A stretch of 64,000 nt of DNA, taken from positions 258,581,863 through 258,645,862 of the forward strand of contig CP136064.1 of the NCBI GenBank assembly GCA_032622095.1. Reading direction: 5' to 3'. Both the position numbers and the translations under genes were made by a program. This stretch comes from Siphonodentalium dalli. Lineage: Eukaryota > Mollusca > Scaphopoda > Gadilida > Siphonodentaliidae. The notes below the pieces were generated by a model. The model had not been told where the DNA came from and did not search any database. It saw nothing but the letters and a program-made list of their open reading frames with translations. Positions 34,327 through 46,092 of this stretch are shown here, in pieces (position 1 is the first letter of the stretch; each line of letters starts with the position of its first letter).

Positions 34327-34628
34327 CAAGTCTTGAAATAGGGTGTCTGTCATTTGCAGAACGAGGTCCCCAGAGGGTGAATTTAGTGATGCTAGCCCAC
34401 TATCTCTGGGAACCTCAGTCTGCCGAGGTGTAAGCAGAATGAGGTCCCCAGAGGGTGAATTTGGTGATGCTAGCCCACTATGCTACCTCATTCTGCCGAG
34501 GTGTAAGCAGAATGAGGTCCCCAGAGGGTAAATTTGGTGATGCTAGCCCGCTATGCGGGGTAGCATCACTAAATTCACCTTCTGGGGACCTCATTCTGCA
34601 AATGACAGACACCCTATTTCAAGGCTTG
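34327..34628. repeat. Family C foldback, 302 bp, 5' side of exon 3
   Basis: Outer arms match those of 33617-33870 (caagtcttgaaatagggtgt; acaccctatttcaaggcttg). The inside has three gaggtccccagaggg blocks separated by cattctgccgaggtgtaagc. It begins 182 bases upstream, in gene sense, of the exon 3 acceptor. Confidence 0.92.
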
Positions 34629-34690
34629 TCTCTCACACGGATCATGTAATCATGTTAGAGCATATGCAAGCGGGACCGGTGGCACATCCT

Positions 34691-34761
34691 AGGATTTAGT
34701 CGGAAAAATTACCCATAATTCTGCAGTGGTTAAGGAGATGATTACTTAGAGCATTACTGTA
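34691..34761. repeat. Solo arm of family B palindrome
   Basis: It carries aggatttagtcgg, then acccataattctgcagtggt, then gagcattactgta, that is one arm's outer and middle parts without a partner. Confidence 0.8.
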
Positions 34762-35793
34762 TGTCTGGGCTGATTACGAATGCACAATATCACATCGTGC
34801 GCTTGTGCCAGTCCTACAGGCCTAAGCTTCCACATGGCGTTTCCATGCGTATCTCGTTTTCTATGGCGATGGTTTTATCTGCAGTGACAGCTTTTTTGCA
34901 GTTTTTCATGTTTCCATTGATATCATGGTTGCATTGTTATTCGCCTATTTTTGCATAAATTGACTGCATGGTGAAGCGATGCACAATCACAGTCCAAAAC
35001 TGACCTGAACTGAAAATTGCTGTGCATCCAGTGTCTTCGTTCTATACCGTCACTGCAAACAGAGGAATTTACTAAACAAAAACATGCGGTGCTCATGATA
35101 CGCGTGTCACTACATTGCCGGATTAGGAAACCCATGTAATCCCGAGGCAGCTTTTTCTGCGATGCCACCGACATCGCACGTTGTGTGCAGCACCCAATGC
35201 AAACAGTGTGTTCTAAGTCGGCATACCACAAACGCTGTGTGTAAGGCCTTACATATCACCCGTCATTTCACAGAGGAAGCTAAAGATTCTCAGTGACATC
35301 ACATGGATGACGAAACATGTAGTTAGGGCCTCACTCCCCAATCATTGGCTAATTTTCAACAGTTAGACAGTTGAGAAAAATGATGCGAGTGAATCAAAAC
35401 ATTCAGCATAGCTTGTATATGTCATCATCTATACCAATAACACTGTGAGTCTACACACACGGTTCTTTGATTTAGAACTGGCGTCCACATTCAGTGGTGT
35501 TTGTTGTTCAGAGAGTTGTACAATTTGTTTGTTAATTCAAGTTGAATATTTGTCTCTGAAACACGCATTGTGATTAGACGATAGCTGCTAACTTTAGTTT
35601 TCGATTAACCAGCATCGGCAGCTGAACGGAGTACAATTTTTAATGGAGCACAGTGTCATTGACAACATGCGTAAATTACGTTGCCGTGCTGCCAGGAGTC
35701 GCGTAATAGAGTCATCCAGCCGGAACTTTGACTTTGTTTTCAATATATATATAAACATGATTAATAGTAAGTTGTTCTGGTGATGTTACGAAT

Positions 35794-35988
35794 AAAGCTG
35801 CTTGCACAGACCTTCGGTGGATGCATGCGGCTATCGTGTTAGGCGCAATGTTTCAATATCAATGGCTGTTTCACAGTTAAATGAAAACGATAACTGCATC
35901 AGTCGCAACTCCAGTGTTATGTATGGTTGCAACGTTGCACCTAACCCGATAGCCGCATGCATCAGCTGCATGTCTGTGAAAGCAGCTT
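35794..35988. mobile_element. 195-bp TIR element
   Basis: Arms aagctgcttgcacagacc / tctgtgaaagcagctt and tgcatgcggctatcgtgtta / taacccgatagccgcatgca are inverse pairs separated by about 75 bases of unrelated sequence. It resembles a MITE and no related copy was noticed in the window. Confidence 0.75.
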
Positions 35989-36081
35989 AACTCCACGAAA
36001 CATGCCATAGATTTGATCACCAAAAAAGATCTCTCACTTGATGGATTGAATTACTGTTTTCATTCTCGAATCCCAGAATAT

Positions 36082-37001
36082 CCAACTCCACAGTACATTT
36101 ATCTCCTATTAGTCGGTCTGCAGGGGTCACTCACACCAACTCCACAGTACATTCATCTCCTATTAGTCGGGCTGCAGGGGTCACTCACACCAACTCAACA
36201 GTACATTCATCTCCTATTAGTCGGGCTGCAGGGGTCACTCACACCAACTCAAAAGTACATTCATCTCCTATTAGTCGGGCTGCAGGGGTCACTCACACCA
36301 ACTCAACAGTACATTCATCTCCTATTAGTCGGGCTGCAGGGGTCACTCACACCAACTCCACAGTACATTCATCTCCTATTAGTCGGGCTGCAGGGGTCAC
36401 TCACACCAACTCCACAGTACATTCATCTCCTATTAGTCGGGCTGCAGGGGTCACTCACACCAACTCAACAGTACATTCATCTCCTATTAGTCGGGCTGCA
36501 GGGGTCACTCACACCAACTCCACAGTACATTCATCTCCTATTAGTCGGACTGCAAGGGTCACTCACACCAACTCAAAAGTACATTCATCTCCTATTAGTC
36601 GGGCTGCAGGGGTCACTCACACCAACTCCACAGTACATTCATCTCCTATTAGTCGGGCTGCAGGGGTCACTCACACCAACTCAAAAGTACATTCATCTCC
36701 TATTAGTCGGGCTGCAGGGGTGACTCACACCAACTCCACAGTACATTCATCTCCTATTAGTCGGGCTGCAGGGGTCACTCACACCAACTCCACAGTACAT
36801 TCATCTCCTATTAGTCGGGCTGCAGGGGTCACTCACACCAACTCAACAGTACATTCATCTCCTATTAGTCGGGCTGCAGGGGTCACTCACACCAACTCCA
36901 CAGTACATTCATCTCCTATTAGTCGGGCTACAGGGGTCACTCACACCAACTCCACAGTACATTCATCTCCTATTAGTCGGGCTGCAGGGGTCACTCACAC
37001 C
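36082..37001. repeat. 54-bp minisatellite, 17 units
   Basis: The unit ccaactccacagtacattca-tctcctattagtcgggctgc-aggggtcactcaca is repeated about 17 times with almost no change except at one site (tccaca, tcaaca or tcaaaa). Because 54 is a multiple of three, open frames of 236 and 108 codons run across it; a C-to-T change at 36721 closes the first. Confidence 0.97.
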
Positions 37002-37189
37002 AAAACAAGACAGTCAATGACTGTGGAGACGCTCACCAGACTGTAAAGACTAGGAAGACAGGGACTCGGAAGACCATAAGAGTTAGTACTTGTCATATTC
37101 ACTTAAAAACAAGTAGTCCTAAAGAGGGACATAGCCTAGAGGGTCTCCGTTGAATAGTGGGGTGTCCACCTTGAAATATGGTCTAGATC

Positions 37190-39035
37190 CCCCCACCCCA
37201 CATAGTCCATAGTCTGCTCCCTCTCAACTGAAGCAAACACACTCCCAAGTTCGTAAAATTCCTTTGCAAATGTTGGAATATTATAACTGATACTTCAAGC
37301 TTTCTTAACTGTGGCAAAGTTACAACCTGACATGCTCCCCTTTTTTAATGGTGGACCCCATTCAAACGAATTTTTATCCCAACTCTCCATAGGCCATTTA
37401 CACCAAATGCCATTTCTTGATTGGACGAACCCATTTTAACAAATATGTAACCCAGTCCCAAGTAACACAAGGACCCTCCATACTGGTTACTACATATAGG
37501 CTAAATAGGACTGATGGCTCTTGAGGAGCGCCATTTTAAGAATTACTTTGGGGGAAAAGTTATGTCCATGGTCGCACCCCTATTTGACCTGGTGAACCCA
37601 TTTCAACAAATCTGAACCCAGTCACCCAATGACTCTCTATACCAAATATGTCAAATGGTTCTTGAGAAGATGTTTTAAAAATAACTGATGAGGGAAAGAA
37701 TTATGTCATTGGCTCTGACCAATTCTGAATCAAATCTGAATCCTAGTCACCCATACCAAATATAAGCTGAATAGGCCTGATGGTTCTTGATAGGAAGAAA
37801 TTTTAAGAATTACAATGGATGGACAAGTTACGTCCCTGGCTCCGCCTTATTTGACCAGGTGACCTCATTTTAACACATCTGTATCCCTGTCACCCAAAAA
37901 CCTTCCATACCAATTATAAGCTAAATAGCCCCGATGATTCTTGAGATGTTTTAAGAATTACTATGGATGGAAAGAGTTAGGTCCCTAGATTCTTGAGAAG
38001 ATGTTTTAAGAATTACTATGGATGGAAAGAGTTAGGTCCCTAGCTATGCCACTTTTTTGACCATGTGATCCCCATTTGAACAGAACTGAATCCCAGCCAC
38101 CTAGGGACCATCCACACAAAATATGTCTCAATTCTTCATCTCAGGTACACATGTAAGCTAAGAAAAATGCCTCCATCTTCTCATACAGTTTCCCATATGT
38201 AATCGCCTGAGAAAACAGGTATTTGGTTTTACTGGCCTAACTGTCAGATTCATCATTCACACTTTGCCTTGGGAGTGGAGTTTGTTATCATAAGCAGGGT
38301 CATTTATATACAAACTCTCTAACAGGCAGAGAAATTTAGGCTATTAATCAAAGCTGTCATTCCAAACAGATTTTGTTAACACTGCCATTTCATTTATTAC
38401 TTTATAATCAATGTGACTTCTATATGGTTTAAGCATGTTCTTGATTTTAGACAGATTTAAATTTGGTTGAGTCACCCTGGTGGATGTTATAATGGTGTTA
38501 TTTTTTTTTAAATTGAGCAAGAAATCTCAATTAAAATAAAAAAATTAATTTGAAGGAAAATAAAATCAATTATTATGGGTTTTGTTTTGTTTTGTTAAAT
38601 TGAACAAGGTGTTCAATGTAAAAAAAATTCGTTCAATCGTTTTTTAAGAGTTGTGTCCCTGGCCCCCCCACATTTGACCCAGTGACCTCATTTGAACAAA
38701 TCTGAACCCCAGTCACCCAAGGATCCTTCAAACCAAATATGAACCCATTTGGCCTGATGGTATTTGAGAAGAAGATGTTTAAAAGAATTGCTATGGAGGG
38801 AAAGAGTTATGGCTCTGGCTTCGCAAATATTTGACCCAGTGACCTCATTTGAACAAATCTGAATGTGAGTCACCTAGGGAACATCCATACCAAATATGAA
38901 CCCATTTGGTCTTACGGTTCCAGAGGAGAAGATGTTCAAAGAATTGTTGACGGATGGACGGACGGACGGACGGATGGACGGACGACGGACGAGGAGTGAT
39001 GACTATAGCGCCACCGGAGACTTTGTCTCAGGTGA
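37190..39035. repeat. Decayed ~160-bp-unit array ending in GGACGG repeats
   Basis: Recurring blocks: caaatatgaacccatttggc, ctgatggttcttgagaag, aagaattactatggatggaa, gagttaggtccctagctatg and tttgaccaggtgacctcatt. The array ends in gatggacggacggacggacg followed by tagcgccaccgg and gtctcaggtgagctaa. Similar tails are common in bivalve genomes. A recent 60-bp internal duplication lies at 37925-38040. Confidence 0.78.
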
Positions 39036-39039
39036 GCTA

Positions 39040-39125
39040 AAAAGTGCTCAAGTGTACACAGGGTTTGAAAATGTGCTGAAGGGTATACACAGGGTTTGAA
39101 AATGTGCTGAAGGGTACACAGGGTT
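39040..39125. repeat. ~31-bp minisatellite, three units
   Basis: Units of gtacacagggtttgaaaatg-tgctgaagg are repeated three times. The inverse phrase cattttcaaaacctgtgtac follows at 39312-39335, giving a small inverted repeat. Confidence 0.85.
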
Positions 39126-39420
39126 TGTGATCGGCACTAACACCATTATTTAAACTGTGTTTCTGAAAGTCTGGCGCCCATTAGCAGCTTGTTTTCAGTT
39201 CATTTTAATGTTCATTGGAACGTAAACAATTATTCTCTAACCGAAATCATGGCAGATACGAAATCTAAATGTCATTTAGAACGAGATTTAAAAACCTGTG
39301 TACCTTTCAGCACATTTTCAAAACCTGTGTACCCTTCAGCACTTTTTGGTGAGAGTGACCCCTTCAGTATTAGTCGGAACCACCCAGTCCATCAAATAGA
39401 ATATTGGCAAAGTAACTCAC

Positions 39421-39576
39421 GCATTTGACAGGTAGGGCCAGCATAACCCGTCCGGCATAGATTCTTCTGACATGTACCGCTCTGTTCATCACACTTCATC
39501 TTTGGCTTACAATTACACTTGTAACACTTGTCGTGTGATGTGCTCTTGAACAATCCCTCGCTACAATTGAATCCAT
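39421..39576 (-). CDS. Exon 2: small Cys-rich EGF-like module
   Basis: The exon carries 51 full codons and has phase 1 at both ends. It contains NCSEGLFKS, then CYKCNCKPKMKC, then SGTCQKNLC and GYAGPTCQM: eight cysteines, ending in the G-Y-x-G-x-x-C signature of EGF-like domains. The acceptor is TTTTCCAG and the donor is C|GTGAGT. The module sits between the signal peptide and the fucolectin-like domain. It follows a 24-kb intron, so an undetected short exon between exons 1 and 2 cannot be excluded, although their phases join directly. Confidence 0.85.
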
Positions 39577-40053
39577 CTGGAAAATGAATGAAATTGGAAA
39601 ATAAATGCAATGGTATACTGCAGGTAGGATCATGCAAAATGCAAATTTTGATCGAATCAAATCGACAAAATCGAATCGTGTGTTGCATTAAATGCATTCT
39701 CAATTATGCAAGTTTTGTCAACAATTAGATGATTTGTGAAACATTCTATGAACTTCCATGAAGTTCCATCATAACTTATGTGGCGATCAACCGTCGTTGG
39801 CGATAATACAACTTGATAATTGTCTACAATGTCGAGAAAAAAAACCCAGATCACGTCACAACGATTAATATATAACCCCCAAACGGATTATCGGAACTGA
39901 AATGTACATGCAAAATTGCAATCGGCATTCAAAAACACCCATTGCAATAACAGTCGCAAAACAAGACCGGACATAAGTTCCATAATGGCATAACCCACAT
40001 AAATTTTTGAGAATCATATCCAAATGCATGGTTCAGGTACTAGAACTAGAAGT

Positions 40054-40140
40054 CCAAGTGCAGTGGAAGGGAGATAACTGAACATCTCAATATCAATCAT
40101 TTCTTGAGATGTTCAGTTATCTCCCATACACTGTTCTTGG
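40054..40140. repeat. 87-bp palindrome
   Basis: Arms ccaagtgcagtggaagggag-ataactgaacatctcaa and ttgagatgttcagttatctc-ccatacactgttcttgg are inverse copies with a 13-base loop near 40097. Confidence 0.88.
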
Positions 40141-40293
40141 ACATAACACACCCATTTACCCAGCAATTAAAACATGTTCTACACAATGCATGTGCATGCT
40201 TGTCATGTGGGGAAAGACCAAGGAGATCGGTATCTGTATGTTGTTCGGTGTAGGATCCTTGATTTGGCTGTAGGTGCACCATTGGACGACTTA

Positions 40294-40596
40294 CTAGTAA
40301 GCTGTTAATGTTGTTATGGATGTTATATCACATGCGCTGTCCATGTCCTCCAGGTGGTTCCATTCGATGATTGTTTTGACAAAGAATGAGTTCTTATATT
40401 GAGCCGTATTTGTCCTTATTGTTTCATAAGAAAGTGAGTTGGTACACTCATGTGACTCAATAATGTTTGTTGCCTCAAATCCTTGGAATTTTTTAGCAGT
40501 GATTTTTCGTTTGTTCTTGCTCCTTGGTGTTAGTGTGACAGTGTAATTTAGCCCTGGTATACATATATAATACAAGTTAATACTGACAACTAGCAA
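40294..40596 (-). pseudogene. C-terminal fragment of a non-LTR retrotransposon reverse transcriptase ORF
   Basis: The frame contains LTPRSKNKRKITAKKFQGF and RTNTAQYKNSFFVKTIIEWN then HLED. The pattern R-T-x-x-x-x-Y-x-x-S-F-F-x-x-T-I-x-x-W-N-x-L is the usual C-terminal end of LINE ORF2 proteins found in many animals. No RT core is attached, so it is a remnant. Confidence 0.65.
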
Positions 40597-41427
40597 CTAA
40601 CATATTCATCCAAATCACCGGTATTTACGACATTGTGCTTTACCCTCTCACTTCGCTGTAACCCATCTGCCCCTGTCTCATTACTGTTACTTCAGCCCAA
40701 TGATAACGCTATAGTACCGGTAACGTCGCTTCAAAAGCACAGGTAAGCTCACTGCTGATTGGATGACACACAGTTGCGCGCAAATGGTCAAAGGTTAATT
40801 ATATTTCGCAGGCTTTCAGACTGGCTTTTTACTGTTTACATGTGGTCGGTCGGAAAGTTATTGTCTTCAAGCTTCTGGTTATTTTGTCGTTAAGATGTCG
40901 TCAAGTTTAGACTATGGTTGAACGCAGATTATCCTGACATAGTGGCCTATGTCCCATTGAACTGGTATGTTCACAGTTGCTATATTTTATCGTTATAATC
41001 ATGTTTTTATAACAACTTTTGTCTTCAAGTAAATCAGTGTTTGTCCCGTTTTGACATAAAGTATATACGGCCCAATAGTTAGGAGTATATTTCCTATTTT
41101 ATCTATATTTTAATGTGGTTACCTTTGTGAGGTTATCTCTTGATAGTCTGAGATGACAGTTTGTAGATATCTCAATTAGATAGTTAATTATAGATTGGAT
41201 ATCTGGCATCTCTGGTGTATGCAGGAACTCCTCAAGTGCCTTTAATATATTTCTGTATGCAAATATGTGTGCTTATTATATATGCAAATGGTTGTATATT
41301 TGCATTTGGTTGCCGGGCCAGTGAATGAGTATGAGATAGTGTTTATTTAAATTTGTATCCAGACTATGCTAGTCTGTGGATTCGGATGTTGTGTGATGAC
41401 TGTCTGCATTGATGTGGAGTCGTGATG

Positions 41428-41812
41428 TTAAAGACATATTATGTACTTATTCGGGTGCGTGGAACTGATAAGTTAGTATTCAGGTGCTATGCCAACTGGA
41501 GGAATATAGCATTCTACAAACATCACCAAAAATCTCAAGCAAATCGACCGTCCCAATCCATAGAAAAAATCCATACGCTAAAATTGTAAATATTTACTAC
41601 TCGAATCGGGACGCATCTATCGGCGATAAACTAACGAAAACGATTTCGCCATCGACCGTCACTGCATTTAATTAATATATAAGAATTAAGAAATGACAGT
41701 CTGTGTTGTCAATTTAGATATAATATTTGTAAAAATAACTACTTTGAGCAAGTTTATTCAATTTCTCCATTTCTATTTGATCACCCTACCGGAGTGTTTC
41801 ACATCACTTTAA
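41428..41812. mobile_element. 385-bp TTAA-flanked MITE (family F), copy 1
   Basis: TTAAAGACATATTATGTACT at the left and CACATCACTTTAA at the right lie between TTAA borders. Internal blocks ccaactggaggaatatagca, tctcaagcaaatcgaccgtc and gtaaatatttactactcgaa recur inverted at 55954-56344 and directly at 58374-58591. Confidence 0.82.
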
Positions 41813-42154
41813 CTAGAGAGATGTGCTATTCTTATGATGAATAAATAAATGCTATATGAAGACATATAAGGTAATATGAACTTTCCATAGACCCTGCCCA
41901 CCAAAAGAATTGTCAGAGCCCATACTGCCAAGGCTTTTATAAATTTAATGTCGAGGCTAAAGGACATTTTATAATAGAAATTGACCCATTAACACCTTTT
42001 GACATCAATAAGTCATGTGTATGGATAGGCGGAACCAACGCCTCTACTATCTTCCTAAACAGTGACATCCTTTTCTTTTCTCTTCTTATCTTCATTGGTG
42101 TTAACCCAAGGTTCTATCTCCATCATGGCTGTAACTACACCTATATCTCTGTCA

Positions 42155-42330
42155 TATATGGGATGACCAGGTTAGGTTGTTGGTACTAGTAAAAGTGAGT
42201 CCTAGATATGGTTTTTCATCTACTGACTGGAGGATATGGTTGTCTAGTTGGTATAAGTGGGTTGATTTGTTCTTTGTAGACATGGTGTAGCATTTTGAAT
42301 TGACCCATTTTTCTAACAGGCCAAATAAGA
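42155..42330 (-). pseudogene. Reverse transcriptase fragment of a non-LTR retrotransposon
   Basis: It reads LLEKWVNSKCYTMSTKNK, then LDNHILQSVDEKPYLGLTFT, then TWSSHI before a stop. This matches the RT region W-x-x-x-F-N-x-x-K-C-x-x-M, the V-x-x-x-K-Y-L-G-V-x-x-x-x-x-L-x-W-x-x-H-I block and their spacing. An upstream frame shift (another frame carries FDECNMVYKSQ) shows decay. Confidence 0.75.
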
Positions 42331-42557
42331 GTAGGCCTAGATGTATTATATCGTGAAAGTCGATGGGCCGTTGTCCTAGATGCTTGCGATTTATACACCA
42401 TATTGCATTCATCAAACGTGTAAGTTCCTGCACTGCCTGCAGCTTTATCATGCTTAAAATAAACATCAATAACGGACGAAATATTGTCAAGCGTCAATTA
42501 AGGAACCCTCCGAAACTGAAAGTCCAACTTCAAAAGAAAACACTGCATACTCGTTGG

Positions 42558-43022
42558 GCTGAATAGGTCATTGTCGAATGGTTTCGAGCAAAAAGACACC
42601 CAGGATCCCCCAAACCGGCAAAAAGACACCCACGGTGTCCCAAACAAGCAAAATGACACCCAGGATCTCAAAGTCTCACCAAATAACGTGAATTTTGTTT
42701 AGTCGTCTGCTATTAATATTGGTCAAATTATCAAGGATACGGAACTGCGCTGCCATTTAAATTTCGTTGATATTTCACTCCGATCACAAACAAATAATTA
42801 TCATAATATTAATAGCAGACTAGACAAAATTCCCGTTGTTAAACTTGTTTGGTGTCAATGGTGAGACTTTGAGATCCTAATTCCTATGTCACACTCACAG
42901 TATGTCACTATGTGTCATTTTGCTCGTTTTGGGACACCCTGGGTCACAGGGTGTCTTTTTGCCCGTTTGAGAGATCCTGGGTGTCTTTTTGTTCGAAACC
43001 ATGCGACAATGACATATTCAGC
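42558..43022. mobile_element. 465-bp foldback with long inverted repeats
   Basis: Left gctgaataggtcattgtcga-atggtttcgagcaaaaagac and right gtctttttgttcgaaaccat-gcgacaatgacatattcagc are inverse copies. The arms continue through repeated acacccaggatc / gatcctgggtgt blocks and an inner pair gtctgctattaatatt / aatattaatagcagac, giving arms of nearly 150 bases with small gaps. Confidence 0.88.
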
Positions 43023-43300
43023 ACTAGTTGGTGGACCCAACTTTTCAAACAGAGCTAAACGCTCTGATAATAAACGTCAGGTTTACGGACTAACCGCATA
43101 CAAGCACTTTTCGACGCCGGAAACACGTGTTGTTTACATTTTCAGCGATATTACATAACGCGGAATCTGAGACGGAGAGCCGGCGGATAGCCGGCGGATA
43201 ACGCGAGCGGTTGCTTATTACGCCCTCTATGGGTGTTTTTTGGCACTGCATTATGCAATAGGCCCGTAAATTTGCGTAGGTCCCACCGTAATCCCCTCTT

Positions 43301-43717
43301 TATATATAGAGATTATCACTTCACTGTAGTAATAATATGTTTATTATATGACCAATTGAACTTAATTCTTACAAACAACTATTGAAATTATTATTTTTTA
43401 AAAGGGGATCAGTTGAATTCAAATTTAATTAACAAATCGCAACAATTTAATCAACAACAATTTAAGATTAAATTTCTCAATTGAAAATAGTCCAGGAGCC
43501 TCGTTCTGATTCAGACACACATGATCTGGAATCGGATCACGATACTATCATGATCCGATTTATCGGAAAACCATCACCAAACGATAGTGGTATTTAGTGA
43601 AAATAATGACAGTCATATAATAAAGATAGCAGCTCGTCTGATCTGGGATCTCACCTTCTCAACTCGGCGTGATATGGAGACTCAGATCACTTCACTGTAG
43701 TGATAATCTCTATATAT
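43301..43717. mobile_element. ~417-bp TIR element
   Basis: tatatatagagattatcact at the left and agtgataatctctatatata-type sequence at the right are inverse copies, each next to tcactgtagt. A second internal palindrome (gatccgat around 43560, cggatcacgatac near 43535) is present. No ORF. Confidence 0.6.
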
Positions 43718-44850
43718 CTTCATGTTGATAATCTAGTATTACTTAGACCTTTCAACTTTCCGCATTCCTAATTGGTCCATTGACTGTAACATATGAAATT
43801 ATTCCCTTTCCAAGTTGAGCTATGTGTACAGTGTCATTGACACGTTCATTTTAAAACGTCGGTGTTTTTCTGCCTTGGCGAGGTGTGCATATAACAGTCC
43901 TGATCTTTATGCATAATAGTTCACATCTTTTAGTTATTTTGACCGATAGGTTTGACTTTATATTCCTTGGATGCATTAGACTATATTTAATTCTTGAGGA
44001 AATTAAAGGAGTTGAATTTATCATTGGTGGGAAAATTTAAATGTTCAGATACCAAGTTCAACAAACGACCTATATGTTAATTTTGTTATTGAATAAAACG
44101 GTGTGGAATTGATATGTGAACGAACGTGCAGCAATTAGAACTCGGATCATTGGTAAGGTGTCAAATGTACCGTATGGTCATGGTGACATACGGGGCAATA
44201 ACAGCCAGATACTTCAGACCGAATATTTGTTGAGATTGCACCGATAGTTTGACTTTCCGCCATTCTTTATAATATAATTATGTCGTTTTAGATCGAGATT
44301 AGAATATTTTCTTCAAGTTTCGTTTGAGATAAATAAGATAAGATAAATTTATTGACAGATACGCCCACTCGAGGCCGATGTCAAAACAGTTACATAAACG
44401 GAATTTGTGACGTGGACTTTTCCATCTATTGGAAAACGTAAGGGATTAGGTGGATAACTACAACTATAGAGGGGTACACATTGAGTTTTTTATATTGTGA
44501 ATTTTGATCTGCGAGGTGTAATTGGAAATTACAACTTTGTCCAAAAAAAAGATAAATAATATTATTATATGAAAACAAACTTTTTACTCAAAGTCTACTG
44601 AATGATATGGAAAATGGGTTGATAAATCATGATATCTACTGGATTGTCTATTAAATAGGACAGATGCATATATGGGTTAATAACAAGATCACGCGACGTC
44701 ATGAGTTATAATAGGAAATGTAATCCTGTTTATTAAATTTTGACTTCTTGAATCACATTGTTGTGCATTTGATGGATCCATGTACATATATACACGGATC
44801 AGTAAGATATTTCGAGCCTAACATTGGCAGCTCATATAATAAAACACTTA

Positions 44851-44979
44851 TTCCATTGTTTCGAGGTTGACATGAGGATTTATCAACCCTTGGAAGTTAA
44901 TATTCACCGCGGCATGCAGTTCGGTGAATATTAACTTCCTCGGGTTGACAAATCCTCATGTCAACCTCGAAAAAATGCA
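44851..44979. repeat. ~129-bp palindrome
   Basis: Arms tttcgaggttgacatgagga-tttatcaaccc and gggttgacaaatcctcatgt-caacctcgaaa are inverse copies. An inner pair gaagttaatattcaccg / cggtgaatattaacttc surrounds a 10-base centre (cggcatgcag). Confidence 0.9.
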
Positions 44980-46092
44980 ATAAATGTATAATAATGTTAC
45001 TGATCAGTTGTAAATCTTCTGTGTATTTTTTTCTTATCTTCTAAGCCATGCATGGCGGGGGGGGGGGGGGGGGGGGCACGGGCGGGTCACAACTGCTTCG
45101 ACTTTGGTGGAGTCGCGCTTAGGCAGGCTCTCTTTCGGTGTCGGTTCATATCCAGGTCATATTTCTTGGAGAGACACTCATGCGGTAACTGACAATATCT
45201 ATGTGTTGAAACACTGAATTTTTATTATTTTCCAACAGATACTTGCTAATGAGTTCACTTGGAGTCAACTTTTTATAAATATCTTATTATCAAGGGGCCG
45301 TGTACCACACCTTGTGGTTCCATTATATATATAAATGTTAATTTAATATTCATGTTTGTCCATTTATGACAATTTTCATTTATGGAGGAAATAAAATGTA
45401 ATAATAATTGTAATACAACTGGTTTCACTACAGCTCTAATCATGACATGTTTAACAAATTAAGTTTGTATGTAACGGGGAATTCGTTCATTTGTTTCTAT
45501 TGCAAATATAGCTATTTGATGTTACTGTGCGGGCGTTATCATGCCTCGTGTGTTGTCCGAGTGTTACCAATATTGCATTTGAAGGCACAGAGGGTGGATA
45601 GGGGCGCAGAATTGCAAGATATATTTTGAAGATTATGCAGGAATATGTTTCTCAATTTTTGTCTAAATAAAGCTCTGATGCTTCTTACTGGTGAAATTGG
45701 GATAAATGTGTTGGCGCTATCAATAAAAGCCACCAGCGCGTAAATGGGCGAAAAGTAAGAGATTGAAATTTGTGCGAGGCATCAGCTTTATACGGGACTA
45801 TATCTATAAATGCGGGTTAATGGACACAAGAAGTGTTAAAGTTCTTCTTTTGCTAATATAGCACAACAGGAATATTTGTTGTTTTCGAGAAATAATAATC
45901 GGAAGCGATCGAGAATTAGCGATTTGTTATGAGTGTTTCGTTACGCATCACTTGACCGAGTTTAGTGACCCTGAAAATGTTCACCACTCGTGATATTGTG
46001 GTTTTAACTGCTCGCCAAAAGGATCCTCCATGCATGGTTAAAACCTCAATTCCACTCGTGGTAAAAAGTTGGTATTCTCGATGTATTCTATA

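Larger units (their letters stand above)
34145..39420 (-). other. Intron 2 (5.28 kb)
   Basis: GTGAGT donor and TTTTTGTAG acceptor. Contents: family C foldback (34327-34628), family B solo arm (34691-34761), a 195-bp TIR element (35794-35988), the 54-bp array (36082-37001) and a long decayed array ending in GGACGG repeats (37190-39035). Nothing is recognised at 34770-35790. Confidence 0.8.

Noticed and set aside
36013-36723. 236-codon open frame, and its continuation at 36720-37046
   Set aside because: It is entirely the 54-bp minisatellite; the unit is a multiple of three so frames stay open. No homology or splice signals.
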